NCBI RefSeq assembly: GCF_027912455.1
Contig: NZ_CP115446.1
Coordinates: forward strand, 2,813,501 to 2,877,500
Direction: 5' to 3'
Source of the DNA: Aurantiacibacter sp. MUD61
GTDB lineage: Bacteria > Pseudomonadota > Alphaproteobacteria > Sphingomonadales > Sphingomonadaceae
DNA: 64,000 nt
Shown piece after piece: positions 15,635 through 25,578 of this stretch (positions are counted from its first letter, which is position 1; the number at the start of each line of letters is the position of its first letter). The position numbers were made by a program, and so were the translations under genes. The notes beneath the pieces were generated by a model, which ran no database searches, was not told the DNA's origin, and worked only from the letters and a program-made list of their open reading frames with translations.

Positions 15635-18424
15635 TCACTCCGGCGGGGTGATCCCGTGGAAGCTGTAGGTTGCCTCCACCTCAGGCGCCATAAGCAGTCC
15701 GATTTCCATATCTTCGCGGCCACCTGCATCGCCGGCGTGCAGGCGAACGATGCCGCGAAGATAGTGCGAGGCTGCCTGCGACGGGCTCATCGCCAATGCC
15801 TGATCGAGATCGGCCAGCGCTTCTTCAAATTGCCCGAGGCGGAAGCGGACCAATGCTCGGCTGTCGATGGCGTTGGATGGGTTTGCCGCCCGCTCCACCG
15901 CCTGCGTGCAGCGCTCCAGCGCCGTGTCCAATTGCGTGGCAAAGAGGCCGCGGAACCAGCAATCGCCGTTGAGCGCAGTCGAATTCTGCGGGAAATCGGC
16001 AACCATTTCCTCGATCAGAGCAAAGCCTGCATCCACATTGCCGGAGATAGCCATCGCAGTGCCCAGATCGTCGACATGATAGACGCGGTCATCATCGGAA
16101 ACAGGCGTGTATTCGAGCAATTCCAAAGCTTCTTGCGGGTTGCCGCTATAGGTCAACAGGCCGGCCAGTGCTCGGGCATTGGCAGCGCTGGGATTGAGAT
16201 CATAAGCTTCGCGCAGATCGGCGATGGCGGCCTCGATATTGCCAAGGCGGCGATGCAGCAAAGCGCGCTGCGCATATACCCAGGCAGAGGGTTCTTCTTC
16301 AACGAAGACATCGTAGTCCGCGAGAGCCGCTTCGTAATCATAGATGGTCCTCAGGAATGCAGCACGCGCGTATCGTGGTCCCTGATCATCCTCATCGGCG
16401 AAAGCGATAGCAGCATCGTATGCTTCGAGAATCGGGGCCGCGAGCGTCTCCCGCTCTTCACGCGACAATTGCCAGCGCCACGTTACGTCTTGTGGAGGCG
16501 TGACTTCAGGCAGATCGGCTGCGAGACGGCGCGCCGCGCGGCGGGCTTCAGGCAGATCGGCCGGAGCAATCTCGCCAAGCGTCATGAAAAGGTCACTTGT
16601 GCCAATCAATCGTCCGTTTTCGATTCCGACATAGTCGACTGACCGCACATTGGCATTGTTCACTTCGCGAGCCCCGCCGTTTTCCAGCTCGAACCCTTCG
16701 CCTCCTTCTGGAAGCGCAATGCTATATTCAATCTGGACGCGACCCGGCCCTTCGGTCGCGACCGGAATATCGCGCCATTCGGCTCGCGCGCGATCCGGAT
16801 TGAAGCTGATATCTTCCTCCATCAGCCCGTCGGAGAAGCGCAACCTGCCATCGGTCCATTCGAAACTCGTTGAAGCGATGCCCTCGATCAGCACCGTACC
16901 AACCGCGTTTTCACTGTCATACGCCACCGAAAGATCGCTGACCTGCAGGCCCTCCGATCCACCGAATGAGCTCGCCATGCCGCGCAGGACCTCGGGATCA
17001 TTGGCATCGACCACGCTTTCCATTCCAGCGCTCGCAGGGCCGGACATGGTCATTTCCATCGTAAAGAGAGCCGGAAAATCCACGCCGCGCGAGTGATCGA
17101 ATTGCATCGTCATGTGCATCTGCGGAACGGCGAGATCGCGTTGCACCATCGGCACCAACTGCGCCCCGCCTTCGCGCAGCGGAAGCGCGTGATGGAACGG
17201 CGGCACATCCGCAAGATTGGCGAGGCGCGTGGAAGAGCTCGTCCCGTCCAGCCAGTAATCGACGCCATCTATCACCGCATGCACGATCATATGGTTGAAC
17301 GCGGCAGGCAGCGGCAGCAGTTCGGGCACGGCATCGCCCTGCTCGGTACTGACCAGCACGACTTCGGCCTCAATGCCCATTTCGCGCAGCAGCGACAGGA
17401 GCAAGACGGATTTCGCCTTGCAATCGCCATAACGAATTTCCCAGGTCTCTTCGGCGCTTTGCGGCAGGTAATTCCCGCCATCGAGGCCATTTAGCAGGTA
17501 GCTGATATCATCCTGCACCAGCTGGGTAGCGAGCGCGGCACGGGCACGCGGGTCGCTGGTCCGCGCCATGATCGCCTGAGCGCGCTCCCTGATCGGCGAG
17601 CCTTCCGGTACGGCAGCCGCGCTTTCGAAATGCGGATACATGACTTCGCTCAGTTCCGCCCAGTTTTCAAAGCTGCCAACCCGCAGCACCGGCGGGCGGC
17701 GAAAGCGATACGGCGCATCGTAAGGCATGGGATCGGCCTCTTCGAGAGGAAGATCGACCGTCAGGTAACTGTAGCCCTCGCGCTCCACCGGCTGGGTAAG
17801 CTCCACCCTGTCTTCGGCTCGCCAAAACATGGTCTCGTCGCTCGGCCAGCTGATCACTGTACGCGCAAAGCCCACTTGCCACGGCTCGCTGCGCAGGAAT
17901 TGCGTGGCCTGCACTTCGTCGCCCAACGCCTGATCGTCTGTCGAAACGGTGTGAGAAATGCGCAGCACGTCTCCCTCGCGCAATCCCGGTACGGAAACGC
18001 TAGCGGTCAACTGGCCATCCAAAAGCCGGCGCTCAAGCCCGCGTTCGCGGCGCAGGACATCGAAAGTCACGCCTTGCTCGACAAGATCGATCACCTCGCC
18101 TTCACGGTGGATTTCAAAGCGGTGGACTGTCAGGTCGCCCTTGTCCGGCAGCCAGGTGAGTGTTTGCGTATTCTGCGACATCAGCGCCTGCGGGTTGTCC
18201 ACGCGGATGGCGAAATCGTGATAGGCAAAGACAACGCCATCTTCGATGCGATACTGCCAATCGCGCAGCAATTCTGCCGGCACGCTCTCGTCAGCGACAA
18301 GGCCTGCAAAGTCCGCTTCTTCGACCCACTCGGGTGTCGCAGAATAAAGCGGTTCTTCGCCCGCTTGGGCAGTGCTGCTCAAAAGTATGGCCGTCAGCGA
18401 AACCGCCGCCGTTGGTAAACGCAT
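15635..18424 (-). CDS. DUF3857/transglutaminase-like protein with TPR domain
   Basis: A 929-residue exported protein with a signal peptide ending AQA (about residue 21). The DUF3857 domain spans roughly residues 50-215. A transglutaminase-like core follows with a plausible catalytic triad: Cys335 in YGDCKAKS, His382 in NHMIVHAV and Asp393 in YWLDGTSS. After a beta-rich middle, the last 270 residues contain several tetratricopeptide repeats (AYAQRALLHRRLGNIEAAI type). The family is common in alphaproteobacteria and Bacteroidetes, and its substrate is unknown. It is convergent with radC, with 7 bp between. Confidence 0.88.
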   Translation of the reverse strand: MRLPTAAVSLTAILLSSTAQAGEEPLYSATPEWVEEADFAGLVADESVPAELLRDWQYRIEDGVVFAYHDFAIRVDNPQALMSQNTQTLTWLPDKGDLTVHRFEIHREGEVIDLVEQGVTFDVLRRERGLERRLLDGQLTASVSVPGLREGDVLRISHTVSTDDQALGDEVQATQFLRSEPWQVGFARTVISWPSDETMFWRAEDRVELTQPVEREGYSYLTVDLPLEEADPMPYDAPYRFRRPPVLRVGSFENWAELSEVMYPHFESAAAVPEGSPIRERAQAIMARTSDPRARAALATQLVQDDISYLLNGLDGGNYLPQSAEETWEIRYGDCKAKSVLLLSLLREMGIEAEVVLVSTEQGDAVPELLPLPAAFNHMIVHAVIDGVDYWLDGTSSSTRLANLADVPPFHHALPLREGGAQLVPMVQRDLAVPQMHMTMQFDHSRGVDFPALFTMEMTMSGPASAGMESVVDANDPEVLRGMASSFGGSEGLQVSDLSVAYDSENAVGTVLIEGIASTSFEWTDGRLRFSDGLMEEDISFNPDRARAEWRDIPVATEGPGRVQIEYSIALPEGGEGFELENGGAREVNNANVRSVDYVGIENGRLIGTSDLFMTLGEIAPADLPEARRAARRLAADLPEVTPPQDVTWRWQLSREERETLAAPILEAYDAAIAFADEDDQGPRYARAAFLRTIYDYEAALADYDVFVEEEPSAWVYAQRALLHRRLGNIEAAIADLREAYDLNPSAANARALAGLLTYSGNPQEALELLEYTPVSDDDRVYHVDDLGTAMAISGNVDAGFALIEEMVADFPQNSTALNGDCWFRGLFATQLDTALERCTQAVERAANPSNAIDSRALVRFRLGQFEEALADLDQALAMSPSQAASHYLRGIVRLHAGDAGGREDMEIGLLMAPEVEATYSFHGITPPE

Positions 18425-18585
18425 GTAATATTCCCCTGTTGCCAGATGCTTGTTTGTCTGGAGCAGCTATATGACAGGCTCATGTCCACAAACGCAAATG
18501 CACAATTGCGGAGCGCCCGCTTGCCATTCGCTGCCCGAGCGAATAGCCGCGCCGCAACACCACTCACACGAATTCGGAGTTACCG

Positions 18586-19899
18586 ATGGTCCCCCGCTAT
18601 GCCCGCCCGCAAATGACCGCGATCTGGGAGCCGGAATCGAAATACGAGATCTGGTTCCTGATCGAAGCGCATGCGACGCAGAAACTCGCCGATCTCGGCG
18701 TGGTGCCCGAAAGCGGGGCGAAAGCACTGTGGGATTGGTGGAAGACCGATCCGGGCATTGATGTCGCCGCGATTGATGCGAAAGAAGCCGTGCTCAAGCA
18801 TGATGTGATCGCTTTCCTCGACTGGGTGGCCGAGCAGGTCGGGCCCGAAGCGCGCTTCATGCACCAGGGCATGACCAGTTCGGACGTGCTCGACACAACG
18901 CTCGCAGTTCAGCTTGCCCGCGCGACGGACCTGTTGCTTGAAGATATGGACGCGCTGCTCGCCGCTATCAAACGCCGTGCGGAAGAGCATAAATACACCG
19001 CCACCATCGGCCGCAGCCACGGCATTCATGCGGAACCGACGACCTTCGGCCTCAAGCTCGCGCAGGCCTATGCCGAATTCGACCGCTGCCGGGATCGCCT
19101 TGTCGCCGCACGCGCCGAAATTGCCACTTGCGCGATCAGCGGAGCGGTCGGCACTTTCGCCAATATCGATCCCTCCGTGGAAGAATATGTCGCAGAGCAG
19201 CTTGGGCTGACAGTGGAGCCGGTCAGCACTCAGGTCATCCCGCGCGATCGCCATGCCGCCTATTTCGCCACGCTCGCCGTAATCGCATCGAGCATCGAAC
19301 GCCTTGCGGTCGAGATTCGCCACTTGCAGCGCACCGAAGTTCTGGAAGCCGAGGAGTATTTCTCGCCCGGCCAGAAGGGATCATCGGCCATGCCGCACAA
19401 GCGCAACCCGATCCTGACGGAAAACCTCACCGGCCAAGCGCGCATGATCCGCAGCTACGCATTGCCCGCGATGGAAAATGTGGCGCTGTGGCACGAGCGG
19501 GACATCTCGCATTCTTCAGTCGAACGCTTCATCGGCCCCGATGCCACCATCACGCTCGATTTCGCGCTCGCGCGTCTCACCGGCGTGGTCGACAAGCTGC
19601 TGGTCTATCCCGACCGCATGCAGAAGAACCTCGACCGGATGGGCGGCCTTGTCCATTCGCAGCGCGTGCTTCTTGCGCTGACTCAGGCCGGTATCACCCG
19701 CGACAACGCCTATCGGCTCGTCCAGCGCAATGCGATGAAGGTGTGGGAATCGGACGGCCAGATGTCACTGCTCGAACTCCTCAAGGCGGACGATGAAGTC
19801 TCCGCTGCGATGAGCGAGGAGGAGCTGGAGGACAAGTTCAACCTCGATTACCACTTCAAGCATGTCGACACGATTTTCGCGCGGGTTTTTGGGGAATAA
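18586..19899 (+). CDS. purB: Adenylosuccinate lyase
   Basis: A 437-residue fumarase/aspartase-superfamily enzyme. It splits SAICAR and adenylosuccinate, two steps of purine synthesis. The flexible catalytic loop GSSAMPHKRNP (about residues 264-274) is present, as are the TSSDVLDT (about 96-103) and RSHGIHAEPTTFG (about 142-154) motifs. The ATG has a CGGAG ribosome site. It has its own promoter region of 161 bp, divergent from the transglutaminase-like gene. Confidence 0.97.
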   Translation: MVPRYARPQMTAIWEPESKYEIWFLIEAHATQKLADLGVVPESGAKALWDWWKTDPGIDVAAIDAKEAVLKHDVIAFLDWVAEQVGPEARFMHQGMTSSDVLDTTLAVQLARATDLLLEDMDALLAAIKRRAEEHKYTATIGRSHGIHAEPTTFGLKLAQAYAEFDRCRDRLVAARAEIATCAISGAVGTFANIDPSVEEYVAEQLGLTVEPVSTQVIPRDRHAAYFATLAVIASSIERLAVEIRHLQRTEVLEAEEYFSPGQKGSSAMPHKRNPILTENLTGQARMIRSYALPAMENVALWHERDISHSSVERFIGPDATITLDFALARLTGVVDKLLVYPDRMQKNLDRMGGLVHSQRVLLALTQAGITRDNAYRLVQRNAMKVWESDGQMSLLELLKADDEVSAAMSEEELEDKFNLDYHFKHVDTIFARVFGE

Positions 19900-19968
19900 G
19901 CACCCCCTTCCATTCGCAGCAACGCTCGCCTAGCATCGCGGGCAAATTCGGGATTTGAGGAAACGATC

Positions 19969-20400
19969 ATGCAAATCGTACGCACAGTGATCTGGGTGCT
20001 GCTGCTGGTGGGCCTGCTGCTGTTCTCCATCGCCAATTGGGACCCAACCGTCACCGTACGCATCTGGGAAGACATCGTGGTCGACACCAAAATCCCCGCG
20101 ATCGTGATTGTGTCCTTCCTGATCGGTTTCGTGCCGATGTGGCTCTACTATCGCGGCAGCAAGTGGAACCTCAATCGCAAGATCGCCAGCCTTGAAAGCG
20201 CCGCGCGCACCGCAGCGGCAACGCCGGTGGCAGCGCATCAGGACGAGGACGCGGTAGAGCCAGCGCCTGCCCCCTCGCCAGCGCCAGCTCCGATGCCCAG
20301 CCCCGCACCGGCTCCCGCGCCTACGCCCACACCCGCAGCAGATGAACCGGTGAGCGATCTTTCCCCGGCTGACGATAGCTCAGACACGACCAAGCCATGA
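19969..20400 (+). CDS. LapA-domain inner-membrane protein with Pro/Ala tail
   Basis: A 143-residue protein. Two membrane helices (about residues 5-23 and 42-62) in a LapA/DUF1049 arrangement are followed by a short coiled stretch and a low-complexity tail of about 30 residues built from Ala-Pro repeats (PAPAPSPAP type). In E. coli LapA is involved in lipopolysaccharide assembly with LapB. No lapB-like TPR gene is adjacent here. The stop overlaps the pyrF start by four bases. Confidence 0.85.
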   Translation: MQIVRTVIWVLLLVGLLLFSIANWDPTVTVRIWEDIVVDTKIPAIVIVSFLIGFVPMWLYYRGSKWNLNRKIASLESAARTAAATPVAAHQDEDAVEPAPAPSPAPAPMPSPAPAPAPTPTPAADEPVSDLSPADDSSDTTKP

Positions 20401-21071
20401 GCAACCCAGTCTATCTCGCGGTCGATCTGCCGCAGCTCAATGCAGCCAAGGCGCTCTGCGAGAGGGTGAAAGATCATATCGGCGGGGTGAAGCTGGGGCT
20501 CGAATTCTTTTGCGCCCATGGCCATCACGGCGTGCACGAGATCGCGCATCTCGGCCTGCCCGTTTTTCTCGACCTGAAGCTGCATGACATTCCCAACACT
20601 GTGGCAGGGGCCATGCAGTCGATCCACGTGCTCGAACCATCAATCGTGACCGTCCACGCGAGCGGTGGGCGGGCCATGATGGAGGATGCCAAGGCTGCTG
20701 CCGGAGAGGACTGCAAAGTCGTCGCTGTCACCATGCTTACCAGCCTAGACGAGCGCGATCTGGAGCGCACTGGCGTTGGCGGAACGCCGCACGATCACGT
20801 GATGCGGCTGGCCGATCTGGCAAATGACGCAGGTCTGGATGGCATTGTGTGTTCCGGGCAGGAAATCAAATCGGTCCACGACCAGTGGAAAGACGGCTTC
20901 TTCGTCGTCCCCGGCCTGCGCCCCGGCGGTAAGGCCGCAGGAGACCAGAAACGGGTCGTCACCCCCCGCCAGGCGCGCGATGATGGTGCAAGCTGCCTTG
21001 TGATTGGCCGCCCCATCAGCCGCGCGGACGATCCGCTAGCCGCAGCGCGCGAAATCGAGGGCACGCTCTAA
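20397..21071 (+). CDS. pyrF: Orotidine 5'-phosphate decarboxylase
   Basis: A 224-residue TIM-barrel enzyme making UMP. The catalytic Asp-Lys-Asp cluster lies in LDLKLHDIPNT (about residues 57-67), with GVKLGLEFF before it and GLRPGG near the end for phosphate binding. It belongs to the short (about 230-residue) type I family. It is coupled to the LapA-like gene by an ATGA overlap. Confidence 0.96.
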   Translation: MSNPVYLAVDLPQLNAAKALCERVKDHIGGVKLGLEFFCAHGHHGVHEIAHLGLPVFLDLKLHDIPNTVAGAMQSIHVLEPSIVTVHASGGRAMMEDAKAAAGEDCKVVAVTMLTSLDERDLERTGVGGTPHDHVMRLADLANDAGLDGIVCSGQEIKSVHDQWKDGFFVVPGLRPGGKAAGDQKRVVTPRQARDDGASCLVIGRPISRADDPLAAAREIEGTL

Positions 21072-21080
21072 AAGCGATAG

Positions 21081-21590
21081 CTAGGGCGTCGGAGCGATCC
21101 GGCGTTCTTCGCGTACGGGCTCCACCGGATTGATCTCGACCACTTCGGGATCACCTTGCTCAGCCATTCCGGCAATGTCCTCCGGCGTCACCATGAGGCG
21201 CTGCGAATTCACGTTCCAGCCGACCAGCCTCATGTCATCGCCATTGCCCTGAAACATATAGACCTCCACGCCGTCACCCTGCTCAAACTGCGTGGCCATC
21301 TGCACCGTGGTGAAAGTGCCGCCTGTGTTGGTATTGACGTTGAAGCCCTCGCGCTCGCTGCTTTCGATTGGGCCAAGCCGCGCCGAGACGACGGTGATCA
21401 AATCATCGAATTCCTCGCGCGATGTGACCTCGCGGAATTCCGGCCCCACCATGGCCCACAGCGCATCGCTATTCCCGTCGGAATAGGCCGCCTGGAAATC
21501 GGCAATACGATCTTCGCCCTCATTCATATTGGCCACCGGATTGCACGCTGCCAGAAGCAGAGCTGCAAGTGCCGGAAAAAGCAGACGCAT
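21081..21590 (-). CDS. Putative lipoprotein, unknown function
   Basis: A 169-residue exported protein with lipobox LLLAA-Cys16. The mature domain (ADFQAAYSDGNSDALWAMV, VEVYMFQGNGDDMRLVGWNV) looks like a small secreted DUF4019-type or NTF2-like fold. The start at 21590 is set by the GGGGGATT ribosome site and the signal peptide; an in-frame extension to 21668 would run almost into trpF. It is convergent with pyrF and divergent from trpF, so it interrupts an otherwise same-strand run. Confidence 0.78.
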   Translation of the reverse strand: MRLLFPALAALLLAACNPVANMNEGEDRIADFQAAYSDGNSDALWAMVGPEFREVTSREEFDDLITVVSARLGPIESSEREGFNVNTNTGGTFTTVQMATQFEQGDGVEVYMFQGNGDDMRLVGWNVNSQRLMVTPEDIAGMAEQGDPEVVEINPVEPVREERRIAPTP

Positions 21591-21670
21591 TTCGAATCCC
21601 CCAATGAATTTCTCGGCAACAGGCTTGCCGCACTTTCGCAACGCTGTCGAATCTCCTAACACGCGCATCT

Positions 21671-22318
21671 ATGCCGAAAACGCTTATCAAGATTTGCGGG
21701 CTTTCCACGCCCGAGACTATCGATGCCGCTGTGGATGCGGGGGCGAGCCATATCGGGCTTGTCCACTATGAACCGAGCCCGCGCCATGTCTCCATTGCCG
21801 ATGCCGCGAAGCTGCGCGCGCGGACGCCAAAGCACGTTAAAGTCGTGCTGCTGACGGTCAACATGCAGCCCGAACCGATGGCAGAAGCGCTGCAGGAAGT
21901 TCAGCCCGATGTGCTGCAGATGCATGGCGGGGAGCCGCCGGAATGGCTGGGCCTGATCAAGAGCAAGTCCAATCTCGAAGTCTGGAAAGCCGTCGGCGTG
22001 AAGAGCCGCACCTCGCTCGAACAGGCCGAGCGTTTTCAGGATGTTGCGCACCGGCTAATTTACGATGCAGCACCGGGCGCGCTGCCGGGTGGCAACGGCC
22101 TGCTGCTCGATTGGCGGCTGCTCATGAATTACCAGCACAAGCTGCCATGGGGCCTTGCTGGCGGACTGAATGCAGACAATGTCGGCGATGCGATCCGCTA
22201 TACCGGTGCCGAGCTGGTCGATGCGTCCTCCGGCCTCGAAAGCGAGCCGGGTGTGAAGGATACGGCCAAAATCCGTGCTTTCTGCGAAGCCGCTCTTGCC
22301 GCTAAGGCATCGGCATGA
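21671..22318 (+). CDS. trpF: Phosphoribosylanthranilate isomerase
   Basis: A 215-residue TIM-barrel enzyme catalysing the third step from chorismate to tryptophan. KICGL at residues 7-11 carries the catalytic cysteine; the acid partner and phosphate-binding loops appear as LQMHGGEPP and the late GLNADNV plus VDASSGLES. It heads a trpF-trpB-trpA-accD-folC run and overlaps trpB by four bases. No leader peptide with clustered Trp codons is seen upstream. Confidence 0.96.
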   Translation: MPKTLIKICGLSTPETIDAAVDAGASHIGLVHYEPSPRHVSIADAAKLRARTPKHVKVVLLTVNMQPEPMAEALQEVQPDVLQMHGGEPPEWLGLIKSKSNLEVWKAVGVKSRTSLEQAERFQDVAHRLIYDAAPGALPGGNGLLLDWRLLMNYQHKLPWGLAGGLNADNVGDAIRYTGAELVDASSGLESEPGVKDTAKIRAFCEAALAAKASA

Positions 22319-23532
22319 CCGAGAACGCACCCAACTCCTTCCGCAACCAGCCCGATGATCGCGGACATTTCGGCCAGTTTGGCGGACGCTATGTTGCCGA
22401 AACGCTGATGCCGCTGATTCTCGATCTGGAGAAAGAGTACCGCAAGGCGCAGGCGGACGAGAGCTTCAAGGCCGAGTTCGACGACCTGCTGGAGCACTAT
22501 GTCGGTCGCCCAAGCCCGCTCTATTTCGCCCCGCGCCTGACGGAAGAACTTGGCGGCGCGCAGATCTGGTTCAAGCGCGACGAACTCAATCACACCGGCG
22601 CGCACAAGATCAACAATTGCATCGGCCAGATCCTGCTCGCCATGCGCATGGGCAAGACGCGCATCATCGCGGAGACCGGCGCGGGCCAGCACGGCGTGGC
22701 GACCGCCACCGTTTGCGCACGCTTCGGCCTGCCCTGTGTCGTCTACATGGGCGCAGAGGATGTGCGGCGGCAATCGCCCAATGTTTTCCGGATGAAGTTG
22801 CTCGGCGCGGAAATCGTGCCCGTGACTGCCGGTCGCGGTACGCTGAAGGATGCGATGAACGAGGCGCTGCGCGATTGGGTCGCCAATGTGCATGACACCT
22901 TTTACATCATCGGCACCGCCGCAGGTCCGCATCCCTATCCGGAGCTGGTGCGCGATTTCCAGAGCGTGATCGGCAAGGAAGCGCGCGCGCAGATGCTCGA
23001 CCGCACGGGCAAGCTGCCCGATCTCGCGGTCGCCTGTATCGGCGGCGGATCGAACGCCATCGGCCTCTTCCACCCCTTCCTCGACGACCCAGAAGTGAAG
23101 CTGCTGGGCGTCGAAGCGGCGGGCAAGGGTCTTGATGGGGACGAGCACGCGGCGAGCCTCGCGGGAGGCTTCCCCGGCGTGCTCCACGGCAACAAAACCT
23201 ATCTGCTGCAGGACGAGGACGGCCAGATTACCGAAGGCCATTCGATCAGCGCAGGGCTCGATTACCCGGGCATCGGGCCGGAACACGCATGGCTCAAAGA
23301 AACCGGCCGCGTCGAATACACCTCTTCGACCGATGAGGAAGCGCTCGAAGCCTTCCAGCTTCTCTGCCGCACCGAAGGCATAATCCCCGCGCTGGAGCCG
23401 AGCCACGCCATCGCCGCCGTCGCCAAACGCGCCCCGCAGATGGACAAGCATCAGGCGATCCTGATGAATCTCTGCGGGCGCGGGGACAAGGACATCTTCA
23501 CCGTGGCCGAAGCGCTGGGAGTGGAGATTTGA
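22315..23532 (+). CDS. trpB: Tryptophan synthase beta subunit
   Basis: A 405-residue PLP enzyme condensing indole and serine. The Schiff-base lysine is Lys98 in HTGAHKIN, the phosphate loop is GGGSNAIG and the ammonium/substrate loop is ETGAGQHG. It is full length. Normally trpA follows immediately; here about 390 bp with a palindromic repeat and a small gene come between. Confidence 0.98.
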   Translation: MTENAPNSFRNQPDDRGHFGQFGGRYVAETLMPLILDLEKEYRKAQADESFKAEFDDLLEHYVGRPSPLYFAPRLTEELGGAQIWFKRDELNHTGAHKINNCIGQILLAMRMGKTRIIAETGAGQHGVATATVCARFGLPCVVYMGAEDVRRQSPNVFRMKLLGAEIVPVTAGRGTLKDAMNEALRDWVANVHDTFYIIGTAAGPHPYPELVRDFQSVIGKEARAQMLDRTGKLPDLAVACIGGGSNAIGLFHPFLDDPEVKLLGVEAAGKGLDGDEHAASLAGGFPGVLHGNKTYLLQDEDGQITEGHSISAGLDYPGIGPEHAWLKETGRVEYTSSTDEEALEAFQLLCRTEGIIPALEPSHAIAAVAKRAPQMDKHQAILMNLCGRGDKDIFTVAEALGVEI

Positions 23533-23556
23533 CATTCGGCCCAAGCACTACCGTCA

Positions 23557-23575
23557 CCCCGGACTTGATCCGGGG
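23557..23575. repeat. Short REP-like palindrome between trpB and trpA
   Basis: CCCCGGA and TCCGGGG form a perfect seven-base stem around CTTGA, within the wider string CACCCCGGACTTGATCC followed by GGGGTCCAGC. This core is a familiar intergenic repeat of alphaproteobacterial genomes (recalled knowledge, not searched). It lies 24 bp after the trpB stop and could act as a weak terminator or mRNA stabiliser. Confidence 0.75.
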
Positions 23576-23668
23576 TCCAGCTTCCTTTTGCGCAGCGCAG
23601 AAGGCAGCCTTGCCCCGGCTCGGGGGGCGGGGCGACGAGGTTTGTCGCAAAGGCTCGGGGTTTGCACT

Positions 23669-23929
23669 TTGACTAAGGTTTTGAGATTTATCGAAGGGAT
23701 GGGCTTCTTCGTGGGTGCCTTGTTCGGAATCTCGCTAATGAGAGCAATCTCACATATTTTCGAAGTCCCATTCGAGGATCATGGCTGGAATGTCCAAGCT
23801 TGGGAGATGTCCACGCTCAGACTGCCATCCTTCTTTTGGACAGTTTTGATAGCGTTTTGCCTTGCATACGGGTGGCGCCGATATCGGGCAGACACTCATC
23901 CAACCGGTTCAGAAACTCATCAAGCATGA
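23669..23929 (+). CDS. Small membrane protein inserted between trpB and trpA
   Basis: An unrecognised protein of 76-86 residues with two membrane helices (GFFVGALFGISLM and SFFWTVLIAFCLAYG) separated by a polar loop. The reading frame is visibly AT-richer than its neighbours, with codons such as TTT, ATT, AGA and CTA. Its TGA overlaps the trpA ATG by four bases, so trpA may depend on its translation. The start is uncertain: TTG 23669 with GGGG eight bases upstream, or ATG 23699. It probably arrived by insertion. Confidence 0.6.
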   Translation: MTKVLRFIEGMGFFVGALFGISLMRAISHIFEVPFEDHGWNVQAWEMSTLRLPSFFWTVLIAFCLAYGWRRYRADTHPTGSETHQA

Positions 23930-24705
23930 CCCGCCTCACAAACGCCTTCTCCGCCCCCCGCCCCGCCCTCGTCGCTTTCATCACTGCTGGCGATGGCGAC
24001 ACTGCGGCCAATCTCGATGCTCTCGTCGCGGGCGGAGCGGATGTGATCGAGCTGGGCATGCCTTTCACCGATCCGATGGCCGATGGCCCCGCGATCCAGG
24101 CGGCGAATATCCGTTCGCTCGGCAATGGCACGACCACTGCCGACGTCCTCGCAATCGCCACTGCATTTCGCGAGCGCCATTCGGACGTGCCGCTGGTGCT
24201 GATGGGCTACGCCAACCCGATGATCCGGCGCGGACCTGAGTGGTTTGCCGATGCTTGCGAGAAGGCGGGCGTCGATGGCGTGATCTGCGTCGACTTAGCG
24301 CCCGAAGAGGACGAGGATCTCGGCCCTGCCCTGCGCGCCAAGGGCATCGCGCCCATCCGCCTTTCGACGCCCACTACGGATGAAAAGCGCCTCCCCACCG
24401 TATTGGATGGCTCGGCGGGTTTTCTCTATTACGTCAGCGTTGCGGGGATCACCGGCAAGCAGGCCGCCGCCATCGAGAGCATCGAGGCGAATGTCAGCCG
24501 CATCAAGAGCCACACGGATTTGCCGGTCGCAGTGGGCTTCGGCGTGCGCGAGCCTGAACAGGCCGAGGCGATTGCCCGCGTCGCGGATGGCGTCGTGGTC
24601 GGCTCTGCGCTCGTGGAACTGGTGGGCGAACACGGCCAAGACGCACCGCACCACCTGCAAGACCTTACCGCAAGGCTTGCCAAGGCCGTGCATTCTGCCC
24701 GATAG
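23926..24705 (+). CDS. trpA: Tryptophan synthase alpha subunit
   Basis: A 259-residue TIM-barrel enzyme that splits indoleglycerol phosphate. The catalytic glutamate lies in VIELGMPFTDPMADGP (about residues 40-55), Asp in VDLAPEE and the phosphate loops in GFGVREP and VVGSALVE. The true start is ATG 23926, overlapping the preceding small gene; an in-frame upstream extension translates part of that gene in another frame and is not credible. Confidence 0.96.
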   Translation: MTRLTNAFSAPRPALVAFITAGDGDTAANLDALVAGGADVIELGMPFTDPMADGPAIQAANIRSLGNGTTTADVLAIATAFRERHSDVPLVLMGYANPMIRRGPEWFADACEKAGVDGVICVDLAPEEDEDLGPALRAKGIAPIRLSTPTTDEKRLPTVLDGSAGFLYYVSVAGITGKQAAAIESIEANVSRIKSHTDLPVAVGFGVREPEQAEAIARVADGVVVGSALVELVGEHGQDAPHHLQDLTARLAKAVHSAR

Positions 24706-24714
24706 GCTCAACCC

Positions 24715-25563
24715 ATGTCCTGGCTAACACGAGTCCGCGAACGCCTGCCGTTCATCAGCAAGCGCGAAACCCCCGATAACCTCTGGGTGAAATGCCCGCG
24801 CTGCACCGAAATGATCTTCGCCAAGGAATATGAGTCGAACCTCTCGGTCTGCCCGAAATGCGAACACCACGGCCGCATCGGCGCCGATGCGCGGCTGGAG
24901 CAATTGCTCGACGAAGGCTTCGAACTGCTGCCCGCGCCCGAAGTGGCGGAAGACCCACTCAAGTTCCGCGATTCCAAGCGTTACACCGATCGGCTGAGGA
25001 CGGCCCGCGCAAGCAATCCGCATCACGATGCTTTCACCGCAGCCTATGGCACGATGGACGGCCGCGCGGCCGTTGTCGGCGTGCAGGATTTCACTTTCAT
25101 GGGCGGCAGCATGGGCATGGCGGTGGGCGATGCCTTTATCGCCGCAGCCCAGCGCGCGCTCGATGAAAAATGCGGCTTCGTCTGCGTCACCGCTGCGGGC
25201 GGCGCGCGTATGCAGGAAGGCATTCTCAGCCTGATGCAGATGCCGCGCGCGACCGTAATGACGCGCCGCCTTCGCGATGCGGGCCTGCCCTATATCGTGG
25301 TCCTCGCAGACCCGACCACTGGCGGTGTCACCGCCAGCTACGCAATGCTGGGCGATGTGCATGTCGCAGAACCCGGTGCCCTGATCGGCTTTGCCGGACA
25401 GCGCGTGATCCAGGAAACCATTCGCGAGCAATTGCCCGAAGGCTTCCAGCGCGCCGAATATCTGCACAAGCACGGCATGGTGGATATGGTGGTGGACCGC
25501 CACGATCTGAAAGCCACTTTGGCGCGGCTGCTCGACTACCTGACCCCTGCAAAGGCTGCCTAA
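24715..25563 (+). CDS. accD: Acetyl-CoA carboxylase carboxyltransferase subunit beta
   Basis: A 282-residue subunit of the enzyme making malonyl-CoA. The N-terminal zinc ribbon (Cys27, Cys30, Cys46, Cys49) is complete, followed by the crotonase-like carboxyltransferase core with GGARMQEG and [14 protein letters not shown]. It sits nine bases after trpA and 15 before folC, the conserved alphaproteobacterial order. Malonyl-CoA from this enzyme would also feed the type III polyketide synthase at 49.5 kb. Confidence 0.97.
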   Translation: MSWLTRVRERLPFISKRETPDNLWVKCPRCTEMIFAKEYESNLSVCPKCEHHGRIGADARLEQLLDEGFELLPAPEVAEDPLKFRDSKRYTDRLRTARASNPHHDAFTAAYGTMDGRAAVVGVQDFTFMGGSMGMAVGDAFIAAAQRALDEKCGFVCVTAAGGARMQEGILSLMQMPRATVMTRRLRDAGLPYIVVLADPTTGGVTASYAMLGDVHVAEPGALIGFAGQRVIQETIREQLPEGFQRAEYLHKHGMVDMVVDRHDLKATLARLLDYLTPAKAA

Positions 25564-25578
25564 GCAGGCCCTGCGGCG

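Noticed and set aside
21591..21670. Tryptophan attenuator before trpF
   Set aside because: No leader peptide with clustered Trp codons and no competing hairpins are seen in the short gap.
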